Below, piece by piece: positions 16,512-25,186 of a stretch of 64,000 nt of DNA; within the stretch, counting starts at the first letter, position 1; each line of letters starts with the position of its first letter. This DNA comes from Galactobacter valiniphilus (GTDB lineage Bacteria; Actinomycetota; Actinomycetes; Actinomycetales; Micrococcaceae). The position numbers and the translations under genes were made by a program. Below the pieces are notes generated by a model that was not told where the DNA came from, did no database searches, and saw only the letters and a program-made list of their open reading frames with translations. The DNA lies in NCBI RefSeq assembly GCF_003575975.1, contig NZ_QQXK01000002.1:1-64000 (forward strand). The letters run 5' to 3'.

Positions 16512-17588
16512 TTAGCCCTTGTTCTTGATGTTGGACGCCCAGTAAGAGATCCACTCGGTTTCATTGGAGGCGATGGCGTTCCAGTCGAGCTTCATCTCCT
16601 TCAGGTTCAGCTCCGCAAGCCAGCTCGGCTCGGACTTCAGCTTCACCGTGGGGATCTGGAAGTGCTTCTCGGCCAGCTTGGCCTGCTCCTCGTTGCTGAG
16701 CAGGAACGACAGGAACGCATCAGCACCTGCGCCGTTCGGGCCGCCCTTGACCTTCGCCACACCGTCGATCAGCATCGGGGCGCCGGAGGTCGGGACCTTG
16801 GGCGAGAGCATCTTGAAGGAGCCGCTCTTCTGCAACATGATGTCCTGCAGGTTCCACAGTGAGATCGGTGCTTCTTGACGGCTCATGCGCTGGTAGAGGT
16901 CCGTGGGGTTTGCTGCGTAGACCTTGGTGTTGGCGTCGAGCGACTTGAGCCAGGTGTAGCCGGCCTCAACGTTCTCGCCCGAAGCGACCTTGTTCTGGAT
17001 CATGGCGGAGTAGATGGAACGCATGGTGCCGGAGGGTTCCACGTCGCGGATCGCGATCTTGTCCTTGTATTCCGGCTTGAGCAGGTCGTCCCAGTCCGAC
17101 GGAGCCTGGTCGAGCGGCATCATGTCGGTGTTGATCATGAAGAGTTCGGCCAGCTTCATCTCGCCCACCCACAGGCCTTCGGGGTGACGGGCTTCCGCGG
17201 GGATCGCATCCACCACAGCAGTGGGGGCCTTGTCCAGCAAATCATCGTTGGCCGCTTGGGTCATCTGCTGGCTGGTTCCGCCCCACCAGACGTCGCCTTG
17301 GGGGTTGGACTTCTCGCCGCGGATGCGTTCGAGGGCTTCCTGCGCGCCGAGCGTCAGGATCGTGACCTTGCCCTTGTAGGCGGGGTTGGCGGCCTCGAAA
17401 TCGGCCACGACGCCCTCAGCCAGCGCCTTATCTCGCGCCGTGTATATCGTGAAGGCCGCAGCGGCGTCCGAGCCCTCTGCCGAGGGCTTGGAGCCGCCGT
17501 CGTCCAGGCCGCACGCGCTCAGCGTGAGCGCCGCGGCCATGGCCACGCCGGCCATGAACTTGGAACGGGTCGTCGTCAACTTGCTCAT
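16512..17588 (-). CDS. ABC substrate-binding lipoprotein (ferric/phosphosugar class)
   Basis: A 358-residue lipoprotein with signal and lipobox LSAC (cysteine near 26), preceded by AAGGAGA. The fold is that of class-D/F periplasmic proteins related to FbpA, AfuA and 2-aminoethylphosphonate binders. Its start (FTIYTARDKALAEGVVADFE), the DVWWGG segment and the segment IRDVEPSGTMRSIYSAMIQ are characteristic. The iron-binding Tyr pair of FbpA is not evident, so an organic anion or sugar-phosphate-like ligand is more likely than iron. It is the first structural gene after the ROK regulator. Confidence 0.9.
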   Translation of the reverse strand: MSKLTTTRSKFMAGVAMAAALTLSACGLDDGGSKPSAEGSDAAAAFTIYTARDKALAEGVVADFEAANPAYKGKVTILTLGAQEALERIRGEKSNPQGDVWWGGTSQQMTQAANDDLLDKAPTAVVDAIPAEARHPEGLWVGEMKLAELFMINTDMMPLDQAPSDWDDLLKPEYKDKIAIRDVEPSGTMRSIYSAMIQNKVASGENVEAGYTWLKSLDANTKVYAANPTDLYQRMSRQEAPISLWNLQDIMLQKSGSFKMLSPKVPTSGAPMLIDGVAKVKGGPNGAGADAFLSFLLSNEEQAKLAEKHFQIPTVKLKSEPSWLAELNLKEMKLDWNAIASNETEWISYWASNIKNKG

Positions 17589-17608
17589 AACGGTCTCCTT
17601 CTTTCTTC

Positions 17609-18763
17609 TCAGGGGTACAAGTGATTCGTCGGGGAAGGGTCGGGGAGGAACAGCTCCGCGTTGGAGCTGACCAGTTCAACGACGCCGGCAGCCACCCCGC
17701 CCTGGCCAAGCCAAGCGAAGGCCACGTCGACGGGGTGCGGGGAGCGCGAGGTCACGCGGCGCGTGAGCTCGTCAAGCACCCCTTGCGGCAGCTCACACAC
17801 ATCTCCGGCGAAAACGATGGTCGCGGGGTCGGCGACGCAGCACGTCACGAGGGCCGCATAGCTCCACGCGTCGAGCGCGGCGTCGACAACGGGTGTGGCG
17901 GCGGTCACGGACTCCCAGTCGAGTCCGTCCCTGATCAGTCGGGCGTTCACCGCGGCGAGCGACCATTCCCGTTCGAACGGTCCCTCCGTGTCGCCCGGGG
18001 CCGCCCAGACCCCGCCGTAGGGAAGGAAGCCGATCTCGCCTGCCGAACGGGTGGCCCCGGGTTCGATCTTGCCCTCCCGAACCACGGCGCCGCCGATGCC
18101 GGCACCGATGTACACGAGCCCCACGTCGTCGCGATCCTTGGCGGCCCCGCGGGCTGCTTCCCCCAGTGCCAGGAGATTCACGTCGTTTTCGATCAGCACG
18201 GGGAGGCCTGTCACTTCGCCCAAGTGAGAGCGAAGCTCCATGGAGCTCTTGAGCCCAACAGCGGGGGCACTGGAGACGGAGCCGTCCGCGGCCACCACAC
18301 CCGGAAGCGACACCGCAACGCAGCGCGAGGGTTTGGCGGCGGCGGCGGACAGGGTGTGAAGAGCCTCCGTCAGGACGCCGGGCGTGTCGAGGTGCTTAAC
18401 GTCCCGAACGATACGGACGAGTTCATGGCCGCTCAGATCAATCTGTGAGGCCGTGAGCCGATGGTCGGTAAACGAGAGCAGCGTCATGAGCACCGCCGAG
18501 CGATCGAACCCGAGGAGCGAAGCCGGCCGACCGCCGGTGGTGCTGGCCTTGCCGGTATCCATCACGAGGCCCAGGTGCACGAGGTCTCGGATCGTCGCGG
18601 TCATGGAGGCCGGTGAGTAGCCGGAGCGCCGGGCAAGAGTGGCCCGAGAAAGGGGTCCCTCGTCCAAGAGGAGCCGGGCCGCGGTGCGCAGGCGGCTGCC
18701 GCGGAGGCTGGCCCCGCCGGCCGGTGAGACCGCCGGCTGCAACGAGTGTGACATCGATGACAT
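17609..18763 (-). CDS. ROK-family transcriptional regulator
   Basis: The protein is about 384 residues if it starts at ATG 18763; ATG 18754 and TTG 18799 are alternatives, none with a strong ribosome site. The N-terminal winged helix-turn-helix covers ~25-75 (LSRATLARRSGYSPASMTAT). The ROK sugar-kinase-like domain follows, with ENDVNLLALGEAARG and the glycine loop YIGAGIGGAVV. The Cys-rich zinc motif (CxCGxxGC) of NagC/Mlc and ROK kinases is absent: the matching place reads GFLPYGGVWAAPGD. It is probably a sugar- or sugar-phosphate-responsive repressor of its own operon and of the divergent deacetylase. It lies 20 bases ahead of the binding-protein gene. Confidence 0.88.
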   Translation of the reverse strand: MSSMSHSLQPAVSPAGGASLRGSRLRTAARLLLDEGPLSRATLARRSGYSPASMTATIRDLVHLGLVMDTGKASTTGGRPASLLGFDRSAVLMTLLSFTDHRLTASQIDLSGHELVRIVRDVKHLDTPGVLTEALHTLSAAAAKPSRCVAVSLPGVVAADGSVSSAPAVGLKSSMELRSHLGEVTGLPVLIENDVNLLALGEAARGAAKDRDDVGLVYIGAGIGGAVVREGKIEPGATRSAGEIGFLPYGGVWAAPGDTEGPFEREWSLAAVNARLIRDGLDWESVTAATPVVDAALDAWSYAALVTCCVADPATIVFAGDVCELPQGVLDELTRRVTSRSPHPVDVAFAWLGQGGVAAGVVELVSSNAELFLPDPSPTNHLYP

Positions 18764-18943
18764 AGATTCTTTATAGACTAAAGGAAGTGATCGCAACAAG
18801 GGGACGGGCTGAAATGACCGAAATTACTGGCCAGTTCAGTCTTCAAAGCACGAGCGGCCACCTTCCTTCACCCCCTTGACGTGCCTTTTATACGAGAAGT
18901 GAACTATGAAGTGGCTCACTCGCTTCTCGGAAAGGTGAAGGTC
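18764..18943. promoter_or_regulatory. Divergent regulatory region of the lyase/kinase locus
   Basis: This AT-richer gap separates the ROK operon from the deacetylase gene. It holds the perfect palindrome ACTGGCCAGT (18826-18835), a TTGACG -35-like hexamer (18876-18881), and TATAAAG near the ROK start on the minus strand. The palindrome is the best candidate ROK operator, but a single site is weak evidence. Confidence 0.4.
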
Positions 18944-21685
18944 ATGTTGGAGCAGACACAAGTTGGACACTCACGCAGAACGGTCCTGCGCGCAGGTGGC
19001 ATCGCAAGCCTCGGGCTCGCGCTCACCATCGGCGCCGGCACCCCTCGAAGCGTGGCGGAGCAACGCCTCAGCAAGCCGGGCAACGGCACCAAGTTGAACG
19101 TGCTCTTCATTGGAGCCCACCCGGACGACGAGGCCAGCACGCTGGCCGCACTCGGCCAATGGAAGGAACGCTTCGGCGCCCGGTCGGGCGTCATCACCGT
19201 GACGCGAGGCGAGGGCGGTGGAAACGCCGTCGGCCTCGAGGAGGGCCCTCCGCTCGGACTGCTGCGCGAGGCGGAGGAACGCCTGGCCGTGGGCACCGCC
19301 GGGATCGACGACGTCTTCAATCTCGACGGTCTCGACTTCTACTACACCGCCAGCGCCCCGCTTTCGCACCAGGTCTGGGGCGGCGACGACGTTCTTGAAC
19401 GCATCGTCCGCGTGGTCAGGGCAACGCGCCCCGAAATCATCGTGACCATGAACCCCTCTGCCGTGGAGGGCAACCACGGGAATCACCAGCAGGCCGCGAT
19501 GTTTGCTGTGGAGGCCTACCTCTTCGCCGGCGATCCCGAGAAGTTCCCTGAACAGCGCAAGGAGGGGTTGCAGCCGTGGACCCCGCTTCGCCTCTTCCGC
19601 AGCGGCGCCAACGGCAAGGGCACCACCGGGCCCGGCGCCATCAGCGCCGGATATGCCCCGACCATTGCTAGCGACGTCGTCTTTGGCTGCTGGAACGGCA
19701 CCGTGAGCGCCACGGGCCAGCGCTGGTCAGAGATCATGGTCAAGGCCCAGCGCGAGTACGTGACCCAGGGTTGGGCCGAGTTCGCCGATCCGCCGAGCGA
19801 CCCGGACAAGATCCCCGCCACATGGCTGACGACTCTCCTGAGCCGGGGGCCTCTGGCCAACCCCACTTCAGGCGACGACGCCGCACTGCTCGGCGCGGTG
19901 CGACAGGCCAAGGGAGGACTCCCGCTAGGGTCACGGATCGAGGTCCGCCCGCGCCGCCATGCCGCTGTGATCGGCCTGGAGGAAAGCATCGACGTCACTG
20001 TGAGCGCGCCTGCCTCCGGCGCCCTCCCCCAGGCCAGAGCAAAACTGAGCGTGCCCCCAGGTTGGAGCGTGTCGAAGGCGCAGGACCTCGGAACGCTGGC
20101 CTCCGGTCGCAGCAAGACCGCCACGTTCACGGTCACCGCCCCCAGCAACGCGGCACCCGGGACGCACGTTCAGGTGTGGGCCGAGGTCACCAGCAAGCAC
20201 GGGGCGGGCCGGGGCATGGCACCCCTGCGCGTGGCGGGTGCCGTGGAAGCCACGATTGTGCCGTTGCCCGAGATCGCCCAGTTCAGGGCCTGGACGAAGC
20301 GCTTGAACATCCAGCACCTGGACGCACTTGTACCTGAACTCTTTGCGGTCCCCTCCGGCCGGACGCGGGCACTCGGCATCCAGGTGGAGAACCATGGCAA
20401 GAGCGACGCGAGCGGCACCGTCGCCGTCGAGCTGCCCGCGGGCTTTGGCGTTGAGCCTGCTCAGCGCAGCTTCTCCGGGCTCCGCGGAGGGGCAAGCTCC
20501 ACGCTGGACTTCACGGCCCGCAACTCGGATGCCTCCATCCCCGTGGCCAACACGGCCCCGAATGCCGGCGTGTGGCCCGTCCAGATCAAGGCGACGGTGG
20601 GAAACCAGACGGTCTCGCGCTCAGTCGTGATGAATTTGGTCCCCTCCGGGACGGTTCCCGCGATCAGTGCCTCCCCCACGGTGGACGCCGTCTGGGACGC
20701 GGCCAAGTACCCAGGCGACAAACTCGACATCAGTGCCGTGTGGGACGGAGCCAAGACCACCCCGGAAGATGTCTCGGGCTCGGCCTGGATCAGCCGCTCA
20801 GGCGAGAACTTCCTCGTCTTCGTTGACGTGGTTGACGACATCCGAGGCACCATCCTTCCCGCGAGCGACAACAAGCGACAACGGCGCACCGACTCGGTCG
20901 AGATCTACTTCGACCCCCGCGGCACGGCGGCCAACACCGCGCAGACCCTCATCCTGGGCATCATGCCGTCCATGGACTCCATGACGGGAGCCCCAGGCGT
21001 GGGCCGCGATCGCGACAACTATCAGGGTGAGGCCCGCGTGACCGCCCCAGGTGTGCGTGTGGCGGTGAAGATGGCCGGCACCCAGGACGCGTACCGCGGG
21101 TATCAGCTGGAGGCACTCATCCCGTTCTCAGTGCTGCCGGATCGTGTTGACCCGGCACGCATGGGCTTCAACGTGGTCATCAACGACTCCGACACACAGA
21201 ACAAGGCGGCCCAAACCAGGACGGCCTGGTCCACCTACCCGGGCATGCGCGCCGATCCCTGGCGCTGGGGCGAACTTTCCGTGCCCGGGCTCAGCGACCG
21301 GGGCAGTCAGCCCGTGGCTCCGCGGCTGCCCGACACCGCTGCCGCCTCAGTCGAGTCGCCGCAGTCGATCCTACAATCAGCTCTCGGTGGAGTCCCACTG
21401 GGCGGGCATGCGGCACTCGAGGGCGGTGTGCAACGACTTGAGGTTCGCGCCCGCGGACGCTCGATCGACGTCGACTTCTCGAGCCGCACGGGCGGGACGG
21501 CGCGCGCGTATCTGTGGGATGGCAGCACGGTGCGGGGCCAGCGAATCTCGCAGGTCCCGACCGGCAGGACGCGCATGACGCTGGGATCAGACATCCCCGT
21601 GGGACGAGGCTGGATGGTGCTGGTGTCGCTCGAAAAGGGCGGGCTCGTGGCCGCCGCCGCACGGCCCTTGTCTCAGCGGGACTAG
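18944..21685 (+). CDS. Secreted PIG-L deacetylase with NEW3-like and CBM9-like domains
   Basis: About 913 residues from ATG 18944 (AAAGGTGAAG upstream); a GTG at 18881 would add 21 residues before the signal and was rejected. A Tat signal (SRRTVLRAGG, RR near 11-12) precedes the PIG-L/LmbE domain, residues ~48-300. Zinc ligands are in AHPDDE near 58-63 and in the NHGNH loop near 177-181. Two immunoglobulin-like regions follow (about 345-430 and 475-565, NEW3-like). Next come a CBM9-like carbohydrate-binding domain (about 575-790, ending near RADPWRWGEL) and a C-terminal beta domain. PIG-L enzymes (MshB, Mca, BshB) hydrolyse N-acyl amides on amino sugars. Being exported and divergent from the importer operon, it probably deacylates the substrate outside the cell. 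Confidence 0.88.
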   Translation: MLEQTQVGHSRRTVLRAGGIASLGLALTIGAGTPRSVAEQRLSKPGNGTKLNVLFIGAHPDDEASTLAALGQWKERFGARSGVITVTRGEGGGNAVGLEEGPPLGLLREAEERLAVGTAGIDDVFNLDGLDFYYTASAPLSHQVWGGDDVLERIVRVVRATRPEIIVTMNPSAVEGNHGNHQQAAMFAVEAYLFAGDPEKFPEQRKEGLQPWTPLRLFRSGANGKGTTGPGAISAGYAPTIASDVVFGCWNGTVSATGQRWSEIMVKAQREYVTQGWAEFADPPSDPDKIPATWLTTLLSRGPLANPTSGDDAALLGAVRQAKGGLPLGSRIEVRPRRHAAVIGLEESIDVTVSAPASGALPQARAKLSVPPGWSVSKAQDLGTLASGRSKTATFTVTAPSNAAPGTHVQVWAEVTSKHGAGRGMAPLRVAGAVEATIVPLPEIAQFRAWTKRLNIQHLDALVPELFAVPSGRTRALGIQVENHGKSDASGTVAVELPAGFGVEPAQRSFSGLRGGASSTLDFTARNSDASIPVANTAPNAGVWPVQIKATVGNQTVSRSVVMNLVPSGTVPAISASPTVDAVWDAAKYPGDKLDISAVWDGAKTTPEDVSGSAWISRSGENFLVFVDVVDDIRGTILPASDNKRQRRTDSVEIYFDPRGTAANTAQTLILGIMPSMDSMTGAPGVGRDRDNYQGEARVTAPGVRVAVKMAGTQDAYRGYQLEALIPFSVLPDRVDPARMGFNVVINDSDTQNKAAQTRTAWSTYPGMRADPWRWGELSVPGLSDRGSQPVAPRLPDTAAASVESPQSILQSALGGVPLGGHAALEGGVQRLEVRARGRSIDVDFSSRTGGTARAYLWDGSTVRGQRISQVPTGRTRMTLGSDIPVGRGWMVLVSLEKGGLVAAAARPLSQRD

Positions 21686-21746
21686 GGAAGCCTGCCGCCT
21701 ACCGGTGGGGTTGATCTGGCGGTCCAGCAAGCACCCCCACCACAAT

Positions 21747-21780
21747 AGCACCCCCGTTCGCGCCTGCGAGCGGGGGTGCT
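21747..21780 (+). terminator. Terminator of the PIG-L gene
   Basis: AGCACCCCCG (21747-21756) pairs with CGGGGGTGCT (21771-21780). It lies 62 bases past the stop codon. Confidence 0.75.
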
Positions 21781-21862
21781 TCGCGTTCGCCCGCCTATCC
21801 TGCGGCGGGGACGCCTGCTTCTCGCGAGCCCCCAAGGCCCTCGAGTCCGCGCTGGAAGAAGT

Positions 21863-21915
21863 GTGGGGCGTTGCTCCGCGACCGGACCTAACGATCCGAC
21901 GGAACAACGCCCCAC
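21863..21915. terminator. Second intergenic hairpin
   Basis: GTGGGGCGTTG (21863-21873) pairs with CAACGCCCCAC (21905-21915); inner TCCG/CGGA extends it. It lies in the 421-bp gap 21686-22106, which also holds the terminator at 21747 and the iron box at 22055, and no gene was seen. It may insulate the siderophore operon from read-through. Confidence 0.55.
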
Positions 21916-22054
21916 CACCCTGCCACGACTGACGCTAACAGGGTTTGGCTTCACAATCCACACAGCGTGAGAAAAATGCTTCCGGGCGCCCCCACCAAAA
22001 GACGCACTCGATTTGCACTCTGCCAACAGGATGCCCTAACGTCGTTCTTGTTGA

Positions 22055-22073
22055 TTAGGTCATAAATTCCTAA
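22055..22073 (+). promoter_or_regulatory. DtxR/IdeR-type iron box
   Basis: The 19-bp TTAGG-N9-CCTAA has exactly the spacing and outer arms of the actinobacterial iron box (TTAGGTTAGGCTAACCTAA). It lies 34 bases before the siderophore-binding protein start and has an AT-rich centre that could overlap a -10 element. Iron-dependent repression of the operon is expected. Confidence 0.75.
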
Positions 22074-22106
22074 GCTAATTCGCCGTCACTACTGGGAGAA
22101 TCAACG

Positions 22107-23048
22107 ATGAAGTCCGGCTTCCGTCTTGTTCTGGGTGCCGCCGCTGCGGCCGCCACGCTGTTCGCCGCCACGGGCTGCGGAGCGAGCGCCACGCCCGCCG
22201 CCTCCGAGTCCACCGTGACCATCGAGCACGCGCAGGGCTCCACCCCCGTGCCGGTCAACCCCAAGAAGGTCTTCACCTATGACCTCGCCGCCCTCGACAA
22301 CCTGGAGGCCCTCGGCCTCGAGGCTCAGGGCGTGCCCGAGGCCGAGTTCCCGACCTCCCTCTCCAAGTACTCCGACGCGAAGTTCACCAAGATCGGCGGC
22401 ATGAAGGAGCCCGACCTCGAGAAGGTCGCCGCCGAGAAGCCGGACCTCATCATCATCTCGGGCCGCACGGCGGACTCCTACGAGGACCTGAGCAAGATCG
22501 CCCCGACGGTCGACCTCTCCTCGGATGCCACCAAGCCGCTCGAGTCCTTCGAGGCCAATGCCCGCTCGATCGGCACCATCTTCGAGAAATCCGACGAAGT
22601 CGAGACGCAGCTCAAGGCCGTCGAGGCCAAGATCGCCGAGACCAAGACGAAGGCCGAGGCCTCCGGCTCCACGGCCCTCATCACCATGGTCTCCGGCGGC
22701 AAGCTCACCGCCTACGGCGCGGGTTCCCGCTTCGGCCTCGTCCACGACGTCCTGGGCGTGACCCCGGTCGCCGAGGTCAAGGTGGACGGCGCGCACGGCG
22801 AGTCCATCTCCAACGAGTACATCAAGGAGAAGAACCCCGACATCCTCTACGTGATCGACCGCGACACCGCCGTGGGCACCGAGGGTGGCCAGGCCGCCAC
22901 GAGCGTCCTGGACAACGAGCTCGTGAACTCCACGAACGCCGCCAAGAACTCCAAGATCGTCTCGCTGGACTCGAGCACCTGGTACCTCGTGGGCTACGGC
23001 CTGCGCTCGGTGCCGACCATGATCGACGAGGTCGCGAAGGGCCTCTGA
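22107..23048 (+). CDS. Siderophore-binding lipoprotein (FatB/YclQ type)
   Basis: A 313-residue lipoprotein with lipobox ATGC near residue 24. The class-III binding-protein fold has the long helix and two lobes: VFTYDLAALDNLEALGLEAQ, a segment ending EKPDLIIISGRT, and DILYVIDRD. It resembles the catecholate/petrobactin-type proteins YclQ and FatB more than FepB. It delivers ferric siderophore to the two permeases that follow. The iron box upstream supports the assignment. It is a first-gene lipoprotein followed by a 25-bp gap. Confidence 0.92.
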   Translation: MKSGFRLVLGAAAAAATLFAATGCGASATPAASESTVTIEHAQGSTPVPVNPKKVFTYDLAALDNLEALGLEAQGVPEAEFPTSLSKYSDAKFTKIGGMKEPDLEKVAAEKPDLIIISGRTADSYEDLSKIAPTVDLSSDATKPLESFEANARSIGTIFEKSDEVETQLKAVEAKIAETKTKAEASGSTALITMVSGGKLTAYGAGSRFGLVHDVLGVTPVAEVKVDGAHGESISNEYIKEKNPDILYVIDRDTAVGTEGGQAATSVLDNELVNSTNAAKNSKIVSLDSSTWYLVGYGLRSVPTMIDEVAKGL

Positions 23049-23073
23049 GCCCCCGCATCGACCCCGCAGCAGC

Positions 23074-24186
23074 ATGAGCAACACCACCGCCGCACCCGCG
23101 GCCGCCACCGAGGCGGCCGCGGGTTCCGCGCGTTCCGGGCGCTTCGCCCGCCCCGGCCGCCGCGGCGTCGTCGCGCTCTGCTTGGGCCTCGGCGCCCTCG
23201 TCCTTCTGTCCGGCTTCTCCCTCTTTGTCGGCGTCGCCGACATCGACCCGGCCAGGCTCCTGGCCGGCGATCCCGAGGCGTGGGACCTCGTGTGGATCTC
23301 CCGCCTCCCCCGCACGCTCGCCGCGGTCCTGGCCGGCGCCGCCGTGGCGGTGGCCGGCCTCATCATGCAGCAGCTCTCGCGCAACAAGTTCGTTGACCCC
23401 GGCATGGTGGGCACGACGGAGTCGGCGACGCTCGGCATCCTGGTCATCACGGTGGCCATTCCGGCCGCGCCCATCCTGGCCAAGATGGGCGTCGCGACGC
23501 TCTTCGCCCTCGCCGGCACGGCGCTCTTCCTCGCCCTCATCAACCGCCTGCCCACGCGGGACACCCTCCTCGTTCCGCTCGTGGGCATCATGCTTGGCGG
23601 CGTGGTCGCCGCCGCGACCACCTTCTTCGCCTACCGCTTCGACCTGCTCCAGACGCTCAACACTTGGATGATCGGCGACCTTTCCGGCATCCTGCGCGGG
23701 CGCTACGAGCTGCTCTGGATCGTGGCCGGCGCCTGCGTGCTCGGCTACATCGCCGCCGATCGCTTCACCGTGGCCGGCCTCGGCGAGGACTTCACGACCA
23801 ACCTCGGCATGAACTACAAGGCCACGGTGCGCCTGGGCATGAGCATCGTCGCGATCATCTCCGCCGTCACCGTCACCACGGTGGGCGCCCTCCCGTTCCT
23901 CGGCCTCGTGGTCCCCAACCTCGTCTCGCTGCTCGTGGGCGATCACCTGCGCCGCGCCGTCCCGCTCACGGCCCTCATCGGCGCCGGCATGGTCCTGGCC
24001 TGCGACATCCTGGGCCGCCTCATCCGCCAGCCCTACGAGGCGCCGATCGGCATGATCATGTCGGTCGTCGGCGCCGCCGTTTTCCTGGTGCTCTTGAGTG
24101 CCCGACGGCGTGGGGGCGCCTCCGCGCGCACGGCGCCGAAGGCGCGGCCCGCCACCGTCACCACCGCGGAAGGCAAGAATGCCTGA
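23074..24186 (+). CDS. Siderophore ABC permease, FecCD family (first subunit)
   Basis: A 370-residue membrane protein with about nine or ten helices. FecCD hallmarks are visible: RLPRTLAAVLAGAAVAVAGL near 95, RNKFVDPGMVGTTESATLG, and LPFLGLVVPNLV near the coupling helix. The N-terminus is an Ala-rich leader of about 30 residues. The last 35 residues are a basic, Ala-rich tail that contains a copy of the window's recurrent 13-mer (24098-24110). It overlaps the next permease by 8 bases and pairs with it as a heterodimer. Confidence 0.93.
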   Translation: MSNTTAAPAAATEAAAGSARSGRFARPGRRGVVALCLGLGALVLLSGFSLFVGVADIDPARLLAGDPEAWDLVWISRLPRTLAAVLAGAAVAVAGLIMQQLSRNKFVDPGMVGTTESATLGILVITVAIPAAPILAKMGVATLFALAGTALFLALINRLPTRDTLLVPLVGIMLGGVVAAATTFFAYRFDLLQTLNTWMIGDLSGILRGRYELLWIVAGACVLGYIAADRFTVAGLGEDFTTNLGMNYKATVRLGMSIVAIISAVTVTTVGALPFLGLVVPNLVSLLVGDHLRRAVPLTALIGAGMVLACDILGRLIRQPYEAPIGMIMSVVGAAVFLVLLSARRRGGASARTAPKARPATVTTAEGKNA

Positions 24187-25186
24187 TCTCCTGAGCCACG
24201 CGCCGTCGGGCACCGCCCGCGCCCACCTGTCCCCCGAGGCCCGCTTCCGACGCTGGGCCATCGGCCTCGGCGTCGCCACGGTGCTCGCCATCGCGCTGTT
24301 CCTGACGTGGAGCCTGCTCGGCAACCTCGCCTTTGCGCTCACGCTGCGCGGCACGCGCATCGGCGCCATCATCCTGTGCGCCATCGCGATCTCCGTCTCG
24401 ACGCTCGCGTTCCAGACCGTCACGGCCAACCGCATCCTGACGCCGAGCATCATGGGCATGGACGCGCTGTACGCCCTCCTGCAGACCGTCATGGTCTTCT
24501 CGCTCGGCGCCACCGCATGGATCACCACGCCGGAGCCCGTGCGCTTCGTGGTGGAGCTGGCCCTCATGGTGGGCTTCTCGCTCCTGCTCTACCGCTGGAT
24601 GTTCACGTCCAAGCCCGGCGCCCTGCACCTCATGCTGCTCGTCGGCATCGTGCTCGCCACGCTCTTCCGCGGCGTCACTGCGCTGCTCGGCAAGCTCCTC
24701 GAGCCCAGCGAGTACACGCAGCTGCAGGACCTCTCCTTCGCGTCCTTCAACCGCGTTGACCCCACCCTCCTGGCCGTCGCGGCGCTCATCATCGCCGCCT
24801 CGATCGCCGTGCTCTGGCGCCTGCGCCACACCCTCGACGTCATGGCCCTGGGCCGCGACACCGCCGTGAGCCTCGGCGTGGACCACCGCCGCGTGACCAC
24901 GATGGTCCTGGCCCTCTCGGCCGTGCTCGTCGGCACCTCCACGGCGCTCGTCGGACCCATCACCTTCTTCGGCCTGCTCGTTGTCTCGCTCGCCTACCAG
25001 CTGGTCCCCGGCGCGGGCCACGGCCGCCTCGTGGTCATCTCCGCCCTGCTCGGCACGCTCGTGCTCGTGGCCGGGCAGTTCGTGGTCGAGCAGCTCTCGG
25101 GCAACTCCACGACCCTCTCCGTCGTCGTCGAGTTCGCCGGCGGCATCGTCTTCATCCTGTTGCTCCTGAAGGGTGCCCTCAAGTGA
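24179..25186 (+). CDS. Siderophore ABC permease, FecCD family (second subunit)
   Basis: A 335-residue FecCD permease starting at ATG 24179, inside the end of the first permease gene. A longer upstream frame was rejected because it runs through the partner's tail. Helices cover residues 25-335. The family pattern is visible as a segment ending RGTRIGAIILCAIAISVSTL, FQTVTANRILTPSIMGMDAL and LVGPITFFGLLVVSLAYQL. Its first residues (LLSHAPSGTAR) are encoded by a copy of the 13-mer at 24201-24213. It ends GTGA-overlapped with the ATPase gene. Confidence 0.93.
   Translation: MPDLLSHAPSGTARAHLSPEARFRRWAIGLGVATVLAIALFLTWSLLGNLAFALTLRGTRIGAIILCAIAISVSTLAFQTVTANRILTPSIMGMDALYALLQTVMVFSLGATAWITTPEPVRFVVELALMVGFSLLLYRWMFTSKPGALHLMLLVGIVLATLFRGVTALLGKLLEPSEYTQLQDLSFASFNRVDPTLLAVAALIIAASIAVLWRLRHTLDVMALGRDTAVSLGVDHRRVTTMVLALSAVLVGTSTALVGPITFFGLLVVSLAYQLVPGAGHGRLVVISALLGTLVLVAGQFVVEQLSGNSTTLSVVVEFAGGIVFILLLLKGALK

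Noticed and set aside
18881-18943. GTG start giving 21 extra residues on the PIG-L protein
   Set aside because: It would bury the Tat signal behind a polar leader and overlaps the best -35 candidate; ATG 18944 has a ribosome site.
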